Assembly (NCBI RefSeq): GCF_043641665.1
Contig: NC_092192.1
Location: forward strand, 16,151,158-16,215,157
Direction of reading: 5' to 3'
Source of the DNA: Enoplosus armatus
Lineage: Eukaryota > Chordata > Actinopteri > Centrarchiformes > Enoplosidae
DNA length: 64,000 nt
Shown: in pieces, positions 25,601-40,208 of the stretch
Position numbering within the stretch: position 1 is the stretch's first letter
Layout of the letters: every line of letters begins with the position of its first letter
Program-made: the position numbers and the translations under genes
The notes under the pieces: generated by a model
What the model was told of the DNA's origin: nothing
Seen by the model: only the letters and a program-made list of their open reading frames with translations
Databases searched by the model: none

Positions 25601-28600
25601 CTTGTACTCGATGTCATAGCTGGTGATGATGCTGTTTCCATCAAACCTTTGGATCCAGCGCAGGTTCATGCTCCTGTCCTTCACCTCCCTCACTTCCAGT
25701 TCAGGGGGATCTGGTGGTTCTGTGTGTATGTGTGAGAGAGAGGAGGTGAGTGCTGTTCTCCAGCAATGTTCTTTACATAACCACATGTCCTGTGTTATGA
25801 GCTTAATGTAATGTTTGTGAGACGTGCACAGTGTGTGGTAGAGATACCTTGCACAGTGAGTTGGATGAGCCCTCGACCCTCTCCATAGGAGTTGATGGCG
25901 TGGCAGGAGAAGAAGACAGAATCTCCTCGCTCGGCTGGGTTCAGCTGTGAGCGTCAACACAAACAGGAAATGTTACAATGTGCCCCACTACCCCACCCCC
26001 CAAATAATACAATTAAACCAATAATGAGCCCTAAATCCTGAATGTGTGAAGCCAGGTCATTTCACCTCTTTTTGATGAAATATATGTAAACTAAATTTCA
26101 TAATGTAGACACTTGAAGGAATAGTTTGACATTTTGGGAAATACACTTTTCCACTTTCTTGGCAAGAGTTAGATGAGAAGACTAATACCACTCTCATGTC
26201 TGTACATTAAATATGAATATTAAATACAGCCAGGAGCCAGTTAGCTTTGCTTAACATAAAGACTGGAAACAGGGGGAACAGCTAGCCTGGCTCTGTCTGA
26301 AGTCAAAGAAAATACTCCAACCAGCTCCTCAAAGCTGACTAAACAAATGAGATAATGAGAGATAACATCTTAATTACAGTAGTGAGCTTTAGAGGTGCTG
26401 GTAGGCTGCTACCTTTGGACAGAGCTAGGCAAGCTGTAAGCTAGGATAAGCGACTGCTTGCTGCAGCCTTAGACATACCAGACAGGTATGAGAGCGGTAT
26501 AGATCTTCCCTCACTCTAGGCAATAATGTGAAGAAGTGTATTTCCCCAAAATGTCAAACTTATGCTTCAAGTTAAGAACTGAGAGACATTACGTAGCATT
26601 AGTGACTTGATCTGCCTTGTGTTTTTGAAAAATGAACACTTCAGGAAACACTGGAAAAATGTATTTTACAGAAATAAAAGTTCAGGCCAAATAACTTATT
26701 TTCATTACTCTTAGCTCTATATTCTCTTGACAGCATCAAACAATCCTTCTCAGTGTTGGTGTGAGGGCATTATGCTGAGTTCAGGGTCTGCTGTGTTTTG
26801 TATTCTGTATCTGACCTTAAGGGTAGAGATGACTTCGTCCCCCTTCTTGTTGATGGTGATGGAGTAACGGGGGTTTCTCTCGGCGTCGATGACGGTGTCT
26901 CCCCTCTCCCAGCGGATGATGATGGGCTGCTCGCCCCGTGCTGTGCAGTTCAGCTCCTTGGTCTGGCCCTTCCTCGCCATGGTGGTGTTGGGGTGGCTGG
27001 TGATCATGGCGGGAACTGAGCAGAATCACAGATACATGTGAGTGTGACGGATGGTATTATATGGAGTAATGAGACGGGGGAACAGGGATGTGGTATTGGA
27101 AACCGAGGATATATTACGGATGTATAGACATCTCTATTTCTACACTTCGTTCTCCATTTTCATTTCACGCTTCAAGCCCCGCTGGCCCTCCTACGCTACC
27201 TCCTCCCTTTCTGCCTTCTTCTTCTACTCCTGATTCTTTTCCACCTCCTTTCCTCAGACATAGATTATTGATTGAAGGGGTTCCTGCGGTTTTGTTTTCA
27301 TCACTAATTCATCAGCCCCTTTCCCCACCAAACATTCAGGAGCACACAGACCGGCTGCCGGAACACACCAATCAATAGCAAAGATATCCCCAGTTAAGGA
27401 TGCACAGGACGGAGACATGGTTTTGTTAGGTTCAGTACAGGCCACACTAGCCTGGGGCAACTTAGAAGAGCTGATTCCCCTCCAAAAAGCTAAGGCTTGC
27501 CTTTGTATACAGAAGGTGTGCAATCCATGACATATGGCTATGAAAGGAAGTGTGTTCAAGCCAAAGAGAGTATGATTGACACTTACTCTTGACAGTGAGG
27601 ATCATGCTCTTACTGATGTCTGAGCCCACTCCGTTGGAGGCCTGACAGAGGTAGTACCCTCGGTCGTCCTCAAGCACGTGTCGGATGAGCAGAGAGCCGT
27701 TTGACATGATCTGGATACGGCCAGTTAGGGGGACTGGGTGGTACTGCTGAGGGTTTCCTACACCTGCACCACACAACACAGTAAATGTTACTGCCTTAAT
27801 TGTATTCTTGTTCATGTGATCTTGTTATTGCGATGTAGGAGATGATGTCGGGATGATGTGCAGATTTTACCTTTGGCATGTTTCCACATGACTTTTGGAG
27901 GTGGATAACCCTCCACAGAGCAGTTGAGAACTCCAGCTTTGCCATAGATACAATCCTGATTGTTGGGTTGCACGACGAAACGTGGTGGCACTGAGAAACA
28001 AAAAGATGTGATTAACCTAAATGCAAGAACTAAAAGAAAGTCTTACTTAGTGTTCCTAAAATAACATGTACAATTCTAAGCTCCCTCTGCACATTAGATA
28101 TCACATCTGATCTGACCTAATTCATCATCATGCCATTCTCCCTTTTCTCATTCCCTCACCGGTAACAATCAACTGTCTTTCCCAGCTGACGGTGGCGGCG
28201 GCGTTGCTGGCGATGCAGGTGTAGTTTCCGTTGTGCTTCAGTGTCACCTTGGAGATTTGCAGGGAGCTCATGAACTCTTTGGTCTCTATTGCGACGCCAG
28301 AGGCGGAGCCTGGCACGATGAGCTGGCCGTCTTTGTGCCAGGTGATGCGTATGGGCATGTCCCCAGATGACACCACACAGGCAATGTACATGAGCTTCCC
28401 CACTGAGGTAGAGGGGATATCGAAGGGCTGTATAAGGGGCGGCACTGGGGGGGAGAGAGGAAGAGTGCAGAGAGTCAGTGGAATAAAAGCAGCGATAGAC
28501 GTGGAAGAGCGGCAGTGTGGCCATCTGGAGCAATGCTGGGAGAGAGAGAGAAGGTCATTGGCCAGTGAGCCCCACTACCCCACCCCACCCCACTCCCCCT

Positions 28601-29895
28601 CAGCCCCCATCTCCTGCAGCCCATAATAGCTGCTCTGGTTAGAGTCCAATTGGCAGGAGGAAGTCATTCTGTTGCCATAGTAATGGAGGTTGGGGTGGGG
28701 GTACTACAGCTGAGACATCTGGGGGATTTAATCTAGGCTTCATTATTATTCATCTAATTAAATCAGAGACACACTCACACGCAGGCACACGCACACACCC
28801 TTAAACACCTCTGCAGCTGCCCTGCTACCATCGTTACCCCACTCACAGACTAAACAAAATATAGACGCACACTGAAACATAAATCTGTCCTAAAACACCA
28901 TCTACCTCTGTATGAAGCATTACTGTAGAGCTGCACTGCACAACTTTGAACACTGGTGTCTCCAATTGGCAGAAATCTCTTTTGCTAACATCTTTAAACT
29001 GCACAAATGTGCGGCCATTTATTTTACCAACCAGACCAGTCTGTTGTTCCTTTTTTCTAAAGGGAAAATAAAGGAACTAAAAGAACTAATGTTGAGGATT
29101 TCAGCTACTGTTCAGTACTGTTTTAAGAGACATTTTCTCTTTCCTCTTTTGGGAAAATAGGGTGAAACCACAGTATATCCCAGTCAGGTAGATGATGATC
29201 TCTCTATCTCTATAGATGGGTGTATTTTCACCTAAAATATTGCCCCGTGCAATTTCATCCCTTTGAATCCATTCTTCTCTTTGTGCTAACCTTTGACTGT
29301 GACATGAACGGTCTGGTTGATTGACACCTGGGGTTGGATCAGAACGCTACACAAGTAGGTGCCCTCGTCCGCGCCCTTCTGCACGTCCGTCAGCCTCAGG
29401 GTGCCGTTCTCGAACACCACTTGACGATGATTATCAGGGAGCTGCATGCCGTCCTTCAGCCACTTGATGGAATAATACGGGTAGCCAATCACACGGCATG
29501 TTATGTAGGTGTTCCTGCCGGCCACTGCGGTGATGTCCCGCATGGGTCTGATTCGGGGTGGACCTGGAGACACAGGGAAGAGAGGGGGAGGGGATGGAGG
29601 GAGGAGACAGAGAGAGAGAGACACAGAGGTCGGAGAGAGGGGCAGATGAGGTGAGGGAAGTCATGGCAGAGTAAGGGAGCAGCCACAGAGACAGGAGGTG
29701 AAGAGATAAAGGTTGAGGGATAGAGTGATTGGGGCAAATTGACAGGTGGACAGGGAGGTTAGTTATGCTCCCTTTACTAAAATCTGATTGAGGATATTTG
29801 TTGATTTTAGTCTAATCAGATATTCTGTGTATCTAAGTGATTGTATGTATTTTTCTAAATTACCTTCAGATAGACAGACAGACAGACAGATAGAC

Positions 29896-29986
<91 letters not shown>

Positions 29987-32900
29987 CAGGTAGATAGACA
30001 GGTAGATAGATAGATGCAACTGTATGTGAAATGCAAAGTGCTCTATTCCTCTCACTAGCCCGTGTATGTTTGTATGGAGTCAGGTGTAGAGTGCATTTAT
30101 ATTGAAAAGCAGACAGGCACCTCTTACGTTTATGCGCGCTTGGTACTCGGCGCTACCGGCCGAGTTGCGTGCGACGCAACGATACACTCCCCCATCTCGA
30201 ATGAGCGGGCTGCTGACGTTGACGTGCGACACGGTCAGGCCGTCTGACAGGGTATACTGGCTGGTCTTGTAGGTGGAGTCTCGCACCACGGGCTCGTCGT
30301 CCAGCGTCCAGGTGATGGAGGGTGGCGGGGCTCCTTTGGCTGCACACATGAGGGAGAAAGGTTCGCCGGGGTTCACCACCCGCTCGCTGAAGGAAGACAC
30401 AATACGAGGAGTACCATCTGAGAGGAGACAGAGAGAGAAAGATGAAAAACAGAGTGGGACGTAAAGACAGAGTGGTGAGAAGTCTTGACAGATGAGCAGC
30501 ATGTTCAGCAACTTGGATTTAGATGCTGCATTTTTAAAGCCAAATGCTTTTGTGTATTTGCTCAATGACAAACAGCTCTCTGGTGTCCCATTTATGCATC
30601 TATCTATTACATTTGCAATGGTAAACACTTTATGTACCAGTATTCAGAAAAATAGTAAAAGTCAACAGTAAAAATAAAAGCTTTAAATTTAAAGACCATG
30701 GTTTCCTGTCATTTTGCTGTTACAGTGCAGTAATAAAATGTCTGCTGCATCCCTGTTTATACAGAATCTGTTTAGTTCCCTGGCAGTCTCTGTCCACATA
30801 CCCTCTAGCAGAATAATGGAAAAGTCCTGAGCAGTGTGGCCCTTTCGGGAGGCGAAGCACTGGTAGGCCCCGGAGTGGAACTTCTGTGCTGCGGTGATCT
30901 GCAGGGTGTCGTTGTGTTGTCCCTGGATGGAGATGTGCTGGTCGGGGACGATGGGCTCTGTGTTGCTGTACCAGGTGATGGTGTATTCTGGAGAGCCCTC
31001 CACAGTGCAGGTGAAGAACAGTGTGCTACTGATGCCAGTTTTCAGATTCTTGGGGGACAAGGTCACTCGAAGTGGATCTGAGAGAAGGACACATGTTGTT
31101 TGTTAGAACACAGACGCATTAATAAAACTCATACAAGAGATACATTTTCTGTCTTTTGATTTATGTATTTTGTTTTGTCTGTTTTACTGTAAAGGCATTT
31201 GTATCTCGATTTATAAAACTTCTATATAAATAAAATCATAATTATTATGAAGTATGTTTTTGATTTTTTTGTGAAAAATGCAAAGATTATAGAATTTTCC
31301 GATACCACTATACAGTAAATCATAAATATAAAAGGTGTTTAAGGGTAATTAGTTGTTATTGGTTAATAACTAATTAAGGATTCACAAACCAGTTATAACC
31401 CATCAGATAAAAATGCATTTTGTGTAGCCAGATTTGTGAGTAAATATTTAAATTATACTCAGCGAATTTAACTTATTTCTTAAATCCTTTATAAATATGT
31501 CCATTTCTAAAATCATCCCACTGGATGTAAAATGTGACTCATGCATACAGTAGGCGTTTACATTCAGAGAGAGAGACGGGGAGAAAGAGAGAGAGGGAGC
31601 ACAATCAGCGGTGGTGACTCAATCAGTTCGACGCACTCATTAAAAAAGCAGCTGGAGATATCTCTTCACATCTCTGTCCACTTGTGTGTGTAAGTGTGTC
31701 TGTCTGTTTTTGTGTGTGTGTGAGAGAGAGAGTGCGTATGTATGTGTGTGTGTGTGTGTGTGCAAAAATGTCAGTGAGCAATAAGGCAGCTGGTGGTGTG
31801 TGCTGGGGGGCATCTCTGTGCCTCCCAACCCCCCCGCCCCCACCCACCCTGTCAGAGTCACAGAGTGTGCTGCCATGATGTGCCCACTGGCAAAGCCTAC
31901 CGCCTCTCTATTCTCTCCCTCTGTCTCGCCTTCTCCTGCTCTTTGTTTCTTTGTATACTTTACACAATGTACATTTATCTCCGCCTCTCTTATTATCTTG
32001 TTATTACATTGTAGATAATGTCATTCCAGCACTGTCTGGATGTCTGATCGTCCCCTCTGTGAACCCTCATATTTATATATGTCTTCCTCACCCTCCTTCT
32101 CTCTGATGGTGAATGGTGCTGGCAGCTGTGTTACGGATTCAGTCTCAGTGAATTATTGCCCTGTCTCTCTTTTTCAGACCTGATATGACGGGGCATCATA
32201 CAGCTCACACACATGTTTGTTACAGACACACTCTTGGTGCGACTCATATGTGTGCCTCAAACCAAAGGGGGAGAGGAGTTTATGGATGTGTCCGTCTGGC
32301 AGGCTGATTCACCGAGAAGACAGCGTGGGAGTCTGTCGGGTCGTTTGCGAATGTGTGTGTGTCTGTGTAGTCTGTAGTGCTCACACACCTATAACGTGAA
32401 GCTGTCCAGACACCTCCTTTGAGCCAAAACTGTTGGTGACCTCGCATGCGTAGCTGCCACTGTCCTCCTGCCTCAGGTCACTGATGGTCAGCCCTGTCAA
32501 ACGCCGTGTCCAGCGGGCATCCGAGGGCAGCGGGCGACCATCTTTCAGCCAGCGCACGGTGGGGCTGGGGTAACCTCCCGCTGTGCAGGGGAGCTCGATA
32601 CTCTGGCCTGCGTGCACCTCCCCTGCTTGGAAACTGTCCAGGATGGTGGGTGAGGACTCGTTGGGGTCTGGAGGGCAGAGATACGGTTATTTTTTTGGTC
32701 AAAACAAAGAGATATGTCAGACTAACATGAGTAAACAGACAACACCAAGATGCTCACCCATTACAGAGAGCCTGGCTCCATTGCTTTGGCGCGTCTCGCC
32801 GCTGTATTTATGTTTGGTGATGCACCGGTACGTGGAGAGGGCATCCTCCTTCTGAACATCAGAGATGTAAAGAGCCCCAAAGGAGGTCAGGGAGAACCTG

Positions 32901-35169
32901 TTACCTGGGGAAGACACATTCAGTAAAGACTGACGTTAATTTCCTCAAAGGATAAAACTGCTGACAGACACAAACATCCAGTTAAAAACCTGTACTAAGA
33001 TGATCGTTCTCGTACAATCCATTGTGCTCATTGCAAAAACCGTATTGTGCTAAGAACAAACAGCTGCCTGAACAGTTGGCACTACCTGCCTAATAATGTT
33101 GCCTCCCAAAACCTGGCACTCTTTCAAGGCCTGGAGGACACATAGCGGTCACTTACACCACCCATAGACAGAGCAGAGGCAGATTTACTGTCCCTCGACA
33201 CACAATGTAAAACTCTTATGCACCACACTGCCATCGCCAAACTCTCTAAATGTTCTCCCTTTCAAGTGTGGCAACAAAAATGGAAGACCAGAGATCAAGT
33301 GGGCCACTGTGTGATGAAAGCAGCCTGTGCACATTTTAATACTACTCAGAGAACCTCGTTGTGTAGATAACCCCAAGTTCTCATGCTGTGTCAACCAATT
33401 GGAGGTAGAGGGAAGAAAGTCCAGATATTCCCTGTTTAACATATTTTGTCTTGAACGCCGTCTGTCACTTTCTGTTCGTATTTGTTTTTTTAGTTTCATG
33501 AATTCCATGGACCTAATTCACAAACATCATGATTACACCTGAGGTACAAACATCTGACAGATTCTCCACTGAAAACCTCTGTATAGATCAATATATCTCA
33601 TGAATCAAGGGCGATATAGGTGTACATTTTAAAGTAAACTCAAACATTGGTTAACTTCATCTGAAGCTCTGACTTACATTTTGATGAAAGGCTCGTTTTT
33701 AAATATCCCACGAAATAGGCACTTTAACGACTTCCTTCATTCGTGACCTCATGCTAATGTGTGTAATCTGTCCGTTCTATCAAATTACTGCCTTTCTCTC
33801 CACAATCAAAAGACGAGGTTGAGCCCTCACTGTCTAATGTCCCGCCCCCAACATCCCGTTACAAAAACAAATACATCACATTAATGAAGCCATACTATTT
33901 CATTCATTTTAGCATCTACTATGGGCCAGCAGCTGGATTGGCTGCATTGAGGTGCACCTGCGTGTTTATCAGTATCAATATTTTATCTACAAGGACTGTG
34001 TTTGTCGAGGTCTTGCAGAGGGCTGAGCAGGAATATGGAAGGTAGCAGTTATGGACTGTGCATGTGTTTGCATGGAATATACTGCATGACCCGAGAGGAG
34101 GCACAGGCTGCAATTTCACAGCAGCCTTTGTTTGCCCCCCAGAATGAAGCCTTACAGGATAATGAGCACTTTAAGACTGCTACTCCCACAACACCGACGA
34201 CTCGCCTGTCACAACACTCTGACATAGGCAGGGACACAGAGACACAGAGAGAGAGAGAGAGAGAGACACAAAGAGAGAGAGAGAGAGAGAGAGAGAGTGA
34301 GAGAGAGAGCTGGATCTGTCAAAGCCAGACTTTCTGTCTTCAGCAGGGGACGGAATTCATCCCGTCTGCAGCGACTCCTCATAAACAACACTGATTACAC
34401 AATGCACAACACATTATTTCCCTTAGTTGCACTAGCCATTGAGAGTACCAGGAGTTTTCCCGGCAGGCCGCTTGACAATTGGGGCCGATGCAACATAAAT
34501 ATATACATATTCTTAAATAACCCAGGCCCCGCTTAAATAAAAATAACTAAGTGCTGTGTGGCTGACTGGCCCAGGTGAGAGGGCTGCCGGCCCACTGCGG
34601 TTAGGTATTACATCTGTCAGCCTCTCTCTCCCAACCAATTATTTTTTGTCCAGTTCATTCTAACTTTACCTGGGCTCCGCCCCTTTCCCCATCTCTGTTA
34701 AATGGTGACATTGCATGGATGAATGGAGTGAAGCAAGATGGACAAACAAAAAGAGAAGAAACGTGAAGGTGGTGCTGAAAAGAGGAAGAAGAAGTCCTTT
34801 GAGGCCGATGCAGCCAAATGTTTTTAGGCCGGCCTGAGTCAAAAAGTCCAGGGCCATTTTTCACCCCCAGTCTGTCCCTTAACTGAGTGGCTTGTACACA
34901 GAATCAGTTTATCTTTAGTCGACTCTCTTCATTTCTTTGTGTGAACCCTCTCTCTCTCTCTCTCACTCTCTCTCACTCTCTCTCTCTCACTCTCTCTCTC
35001 TCTCTCTCTCACTCTCTCTCACTCTCTCTCACTCTCTCTCACTCTCTCTCTCTCAGTCTCTATGCAGAGTGGCAGACAGAGTAAAATATTAATTACTAAA
35101 TCACTGTGCTCCCTCAGCTTTTATTCATGCTGACTTGACTAGATAACGAGAAACAGAGCTAATGTACAT

Positions 35170-35210
<41 letters not shown>

Positions 35211-38200
35211 CTGCAGCAAAACATGCAGACATGCATGCATGCAGGCGCTCCGTGTAGAAAACGGTTGTTAGTGTTTCGTAATTTTTTTCTCAATTGTGCC
35301 TCATTCACATGATACTATAATGCTAAACTCTCTCTCTAAGGTTATGACAGTTTTATACACAAACACCACAGAGATAGGCCCCAGTTGGGATTGCACCCAT
35401 AACACCTTCCTGCTAAGCAACAGAGGAAACTGCTGACATTTAGTTCTTTACAACAAAAAAAGTACATCCAAATGGTGTGTGTGGTTTCTTCATGAAAGAC
35501 CTTCACCAAAAACTACAGAGACTGAGCAAATTCAGGAGGGACTTTTTCTGGTGTGTTCACCCATGTTTTAATAGTTATCTTTTGATAGCTACTATCATAT
35601 GAGCTTTTTGTTTAGCACCATGAACTGAGAAAGAAAAAAGACCATTAGGCAAAAAATGGAAGCACTCACGGATCCTGGAAAAACCTCTGAAGGAACCATT
35701 TAGAGGTTTAAGTATTTTTCATCAACTATGAATAGTTCTTTAAAGAGTTCTTTCACCCAGAAAGAAGCTTTTTGAAAGAAGCTGTATTGCCTAGAGGATG
35801 TCAACATTGTTGGATTTTGTATGAGTTCGGGCAGAGTCTCAATGAGACCCATTCATGGAAAAAAATGAGCATAATTGTTCATGTATTCCTGATGCAGATG
35901 GGGTCCAGAGGGGGACTATTTTAATCTTTACTTATAAGTGCTGAATCTGGAAAATAATGTGTATTTTGGACTGGAAAAAACTGAAACTATCAAATGTGTA
36001 AAATTAAAATAATTAAAATTAATTAATTAAATTAAATTAGTTAAATATACAGTTAAAAACAAAAAAACACGATATTTTAATGATACATTTTAGAAATTTT
36101 GATCAGATAATTTTTTCCTATTCATAAAAAAAGATTATTTTTATTATATTTGAATTCATAGAGCCATTTCAATAATAGCTGCTTTTACTATGTTCACCTG
36201 AGACCTCACAATAGTACACATAGACAATTGTAATCCTATATGTATCTACCCTTATGATTTAGGTAACACATATTTATTTGAAGCTGATTCAAATCCACAG
36301 ACCAGCTGAACGGCTGCAGTAAATGAGTGAAACACATGAGCAAGGCATTTCAAATCTGCCCTTGCGATGGATCAGTTGCTCCACTGGGCAGCTAGACACA
36401 CAGCATGTACTCCAACTGTTTGCTATATTTACATGTATGTAATGTAAAAAATAAAGTGGCATTACTCAAATTAATCTCACTGTATGTCCTTAGTGAACCT
36501 CTCTTGTATGATAAGGGTTTGCTTTCGCTTTATATTTTTTAATCCAACAAAATGCCCGCGGCCTCGCAGTCACACAACAGGCCGGACCTGCTGCTATGAC
36601 AAATTCCAAAGAGGAGGAAAGAAAAGGGAAAATAATGGAAGTATGAATGTGCGAGAGAGAATAGAAAAAAATAAAAGCATAACAGAGAGTCTATAAATAG
36701 GATATATACTGTAGCCCGTGTGGGTCCATGAGTGTGTGCGCAAGTTCGTAGCAGCCTCATTTTCTCACATGCAAATGAAGGCGTCGGCGCAAAGATAACG
36801 AGGCCCATATTTCCACCTCCTCAGTGGGGCCATTATTTATTGATGTTCTGCATCTTTCCCCCTCCCTCCCACTCTCACGCTTTCTTCATCCTCCTACTGT
36901 TGCTAGGGTCTTCTCATTGCCATCCTGCTACGGTTTTCAGTGTACTTTCAGCAATTATTAAAGCACAATGTGTTTACAATCATCAAGGACGGAACAGTGT
37001 TCCCGCCACTGCAAAAATCATAATGGTGAATTGGTGGTAGATGTCAGTGAAATGAAAGGGAAAAAATAGCATCAATAAGAATTCGCTAAATATAGCTTTT
37101 TGGATGCAAGTGGGTTTTGTATCCAATCACAAATATTTTCCCAAAAAACATACAACATAACACACATTTATTTAGTGTCTCAATCCGAAGTTTGGTTGTT
37201 TCAGAGGCAGTTTAGTCAAATTCTGTGCCACAAAATAAGGATAATAAAAAGGATCTTATTTAAACCTTCAGGACAAAGATGTTTTCTCTCACCTACCCAC
37301 TGAAAGTCAGCTGAAATGACATGGAGCCTGTTCATTGGCAGTTTTATGTGCAGTTCAGAAATAAGTTGGACTTCTCTGTCCTCAACAGGAAACTAATTTA
37401 GCACTTGGAAGTGAATCTGACCTACATGCTTTAGAGGGGCACATTTCCACACTAGACTAGTCTATTTTAGGAGGCAACCTTTATCCTCTCTTAGCAGGAA
37501 TTATCTTATGACACCAACCTGTCTGAAATGCAGCTTTTCCTGTGTACAAAAAAAATAAAACTCAGTAACTCCCTGTGGGAGTTCCCAGTATGGACCCCAT
37601 ATCTAATCAGTTTGGAAAAGGCTAATGAGCTATCGAACTCACATCCCTGTTTTCCTTCTGGCAGATCACTACAATCTGATCCCTGGAGCCTCCGTCTTAC
37701 TCAACACTGTTGATGGTCAAAGGCAGTGGTTCCTTCTTGCCTTGAAGGGCTCTCCCAGTTAAATGAAGGTTAGTGTATTTTCACTGCTCATTATGACGAC
37801 TATAAGCTAGCACAAGGGGAAAATGTGCCAAAGCAGCAGCGGGTCAGAGGTTTCACTCCTCCACAAACTGACAACAGTATAAAATCTTCAGATAGACGCC
37901 CACAGCACATGTTTATCCATTAAAGAGATGTGGTCTGAAGTTAGAAGATCAGAGGGAAATTGGCTCAAAAAGCTCATTCAAACGGTTACCTTTCTGATTA
38001 CACTCATACGCATCACATATTCTGTTACACATAGACGTACAGTATGTCTGCTGCTGTTTGTGGAGACACATTTTGCAGGGTTGTGCATGAAGAGTGAACA
38101 TAAAATAAGAGATGGTGTAATTTGTGCGATGTGTACGGTTGCTCTAAAATGTGAACCAAAAATCCATTGTTGGGAAGGTGTCTTACCCTCTAAACTAAAT

Positions 38201-40176
38201 CATTTTCACCAATAAACAATAAACCGTTGGAGGCTCCAAATATCCCAAACACAGTGATACACACAAATGAACACATACATGAACGTCAAAGTTTACTTAG
38301 CCGCTGTAATTTGGGAAATTAATCATAATCCTCTGAACAACAGATTTGAAGTTGTCGAAAAAGACGGGCGATATTCAGAGTTTGACGTTATGAAAAATTG
38401 TCTGTACCTCTGCCTTATACCTCTGCGCTCAACGGCAAGTCGCAGAGAAGAATTTGAAAGAAGGTGAGACGAGAGTGGGGAGGAGGAGGAGCGGATCAAA
38501 GACTTGTGACTGTCACAGAAAGAAGAAGAAAGAAAAAAAAACGCAGCATATTCCAGAGATATTCTCTGCAGTGCCGGAATATGCTTGGTGCTCACAAATG
38601 CAGACATGCTAGGCACACACACACATACAGAAACACCTACCGGGCTTAAAATAGGACAAAAAAATATTTCCATGCTGGAATGAAAAAATAATAAACTATG
38701 TAATAAAATTAGCACAGTGGAGTCAGTGAATGGCAGTTGTCCAGTTCTGCAGCAGAGGAATGTGTTAAAGCAGCACTGTTGGGCTGAATGACTTGACTTA
38801 GAGAGAAAGGAGGAAAAGACGGTAGAGGAGAAAAGCAAAGGGAAAGATGGAGGGTAAACTGTGGAGGAGATAACAGTCCATGTCTGTGTTCTCCCCTCCT
38901 TTCAAACCCTTATGCAAAAAAAGGGGTGTTGCATCTGTATTCAAAGCGAGAGCCCACTCCACCCTCCCGTTGCTCTCTCTGCTGTGTACATTAAAAGTAG
39001 AAGCAGGTGTCAGCCAATTAAATATATACACTTTCCTGGCTTTTATTCTGCTGCGCACTTACTTAACATCTATGAATGGCGCCCTCTTAACTCCTTTCAA
39101 TTCACATTCAAAGCAGGTTTTATTGGCACAACTGATGTGTAACAACTAATTGTGCAATGGGAGCCCACCCCGCTGCATCTCCTCCACAAAAGAGACTTTG
39201 TTAACACGACCAAACTGTTCAGACGGAGCACGAGTCACGCTGCCGGTTAAGACTAACACTGCATGAGCAATATCTGAATCTCTGTGTTCAAGTCTCTCTT
39301 TCTCCCTTCTCGCTTCTTCCTCTGTCGCCTATTCATTTCTTTGGTTGGGGAGGGGGGTGAGATTCAAGACGTCGAAGAAGCCGCAGCTCTGTCATGTTTT
39401 CATTAAAAAGCCACGCTTCGCTGTCTAATCCTAACTGCTGTCCTCTTTCCTAACCAATTCTGACTGCTTACCTCATCTTTCAATCATGTTCGCCCTGCCC
39501 CTGCCCCTCGCCACTGTATCGTGTTGTACACCGACTCACCCCGAGTGGAGCGGATGTTAGAAAGTTGAGGGGATGGAGGTGAAGAGCAGACAAAGGTGGA
39601 GGTTGAGAGGAGAAGCAAAGAGAGAGAGAGAGAGAGAGAGAGAGGGGGATGAGACAGAGGAGACAGAGCAGAGTCCAGTTTCCACTGCGATGGGACCACG
39701 TCTCTTCTGCTTCACTGACTGCTCTGTCCCAATTTGCCCTGTGTGACTTTAAACAGTAAACACTGGGGGAGGGGATGATGTGGAGGGTTGGGGGGGGGGG
39801 GGTGGCCTATCGAGAGGCTGGACAGTCAGGGGCAGACATAAAACTGATCATATGCAAAAGATGTCGTTTGCGTAGATATAACTCAAGGCAGTGCTGCAGA
39901 GACGCCATGTTCCCCCCCATAAACCCATCCTAACCAGACAGGCCGGCGACGCTGCATTAAGCTAAATGGACCATCTCAGATAGGAGGGAGCGCCGAGGAG
40001 ATTAAGCATCAGTAGAGGCATCAGAGGAAACGAGGGATGGAGGGGAAGAGGGTGGGAGGATAGGAGAGAAATGGGGAGAGATGTAGAAATAGGACTCCAT
40101 TATTCATGACGTGTGTTTCATGTGCTTGGTGACATCTGGGACAGCAGTGATAATGAGAGTCCCAGGAGAGAGAAAC

Positions 40177-40208
<32 letters not shown>

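Noticed and set aside
33185..33508. 107-residue minus-strand frame, considered as a LINE remnant
   Set aside because: No reverse transcriptase or endonuclease motif could be seen.
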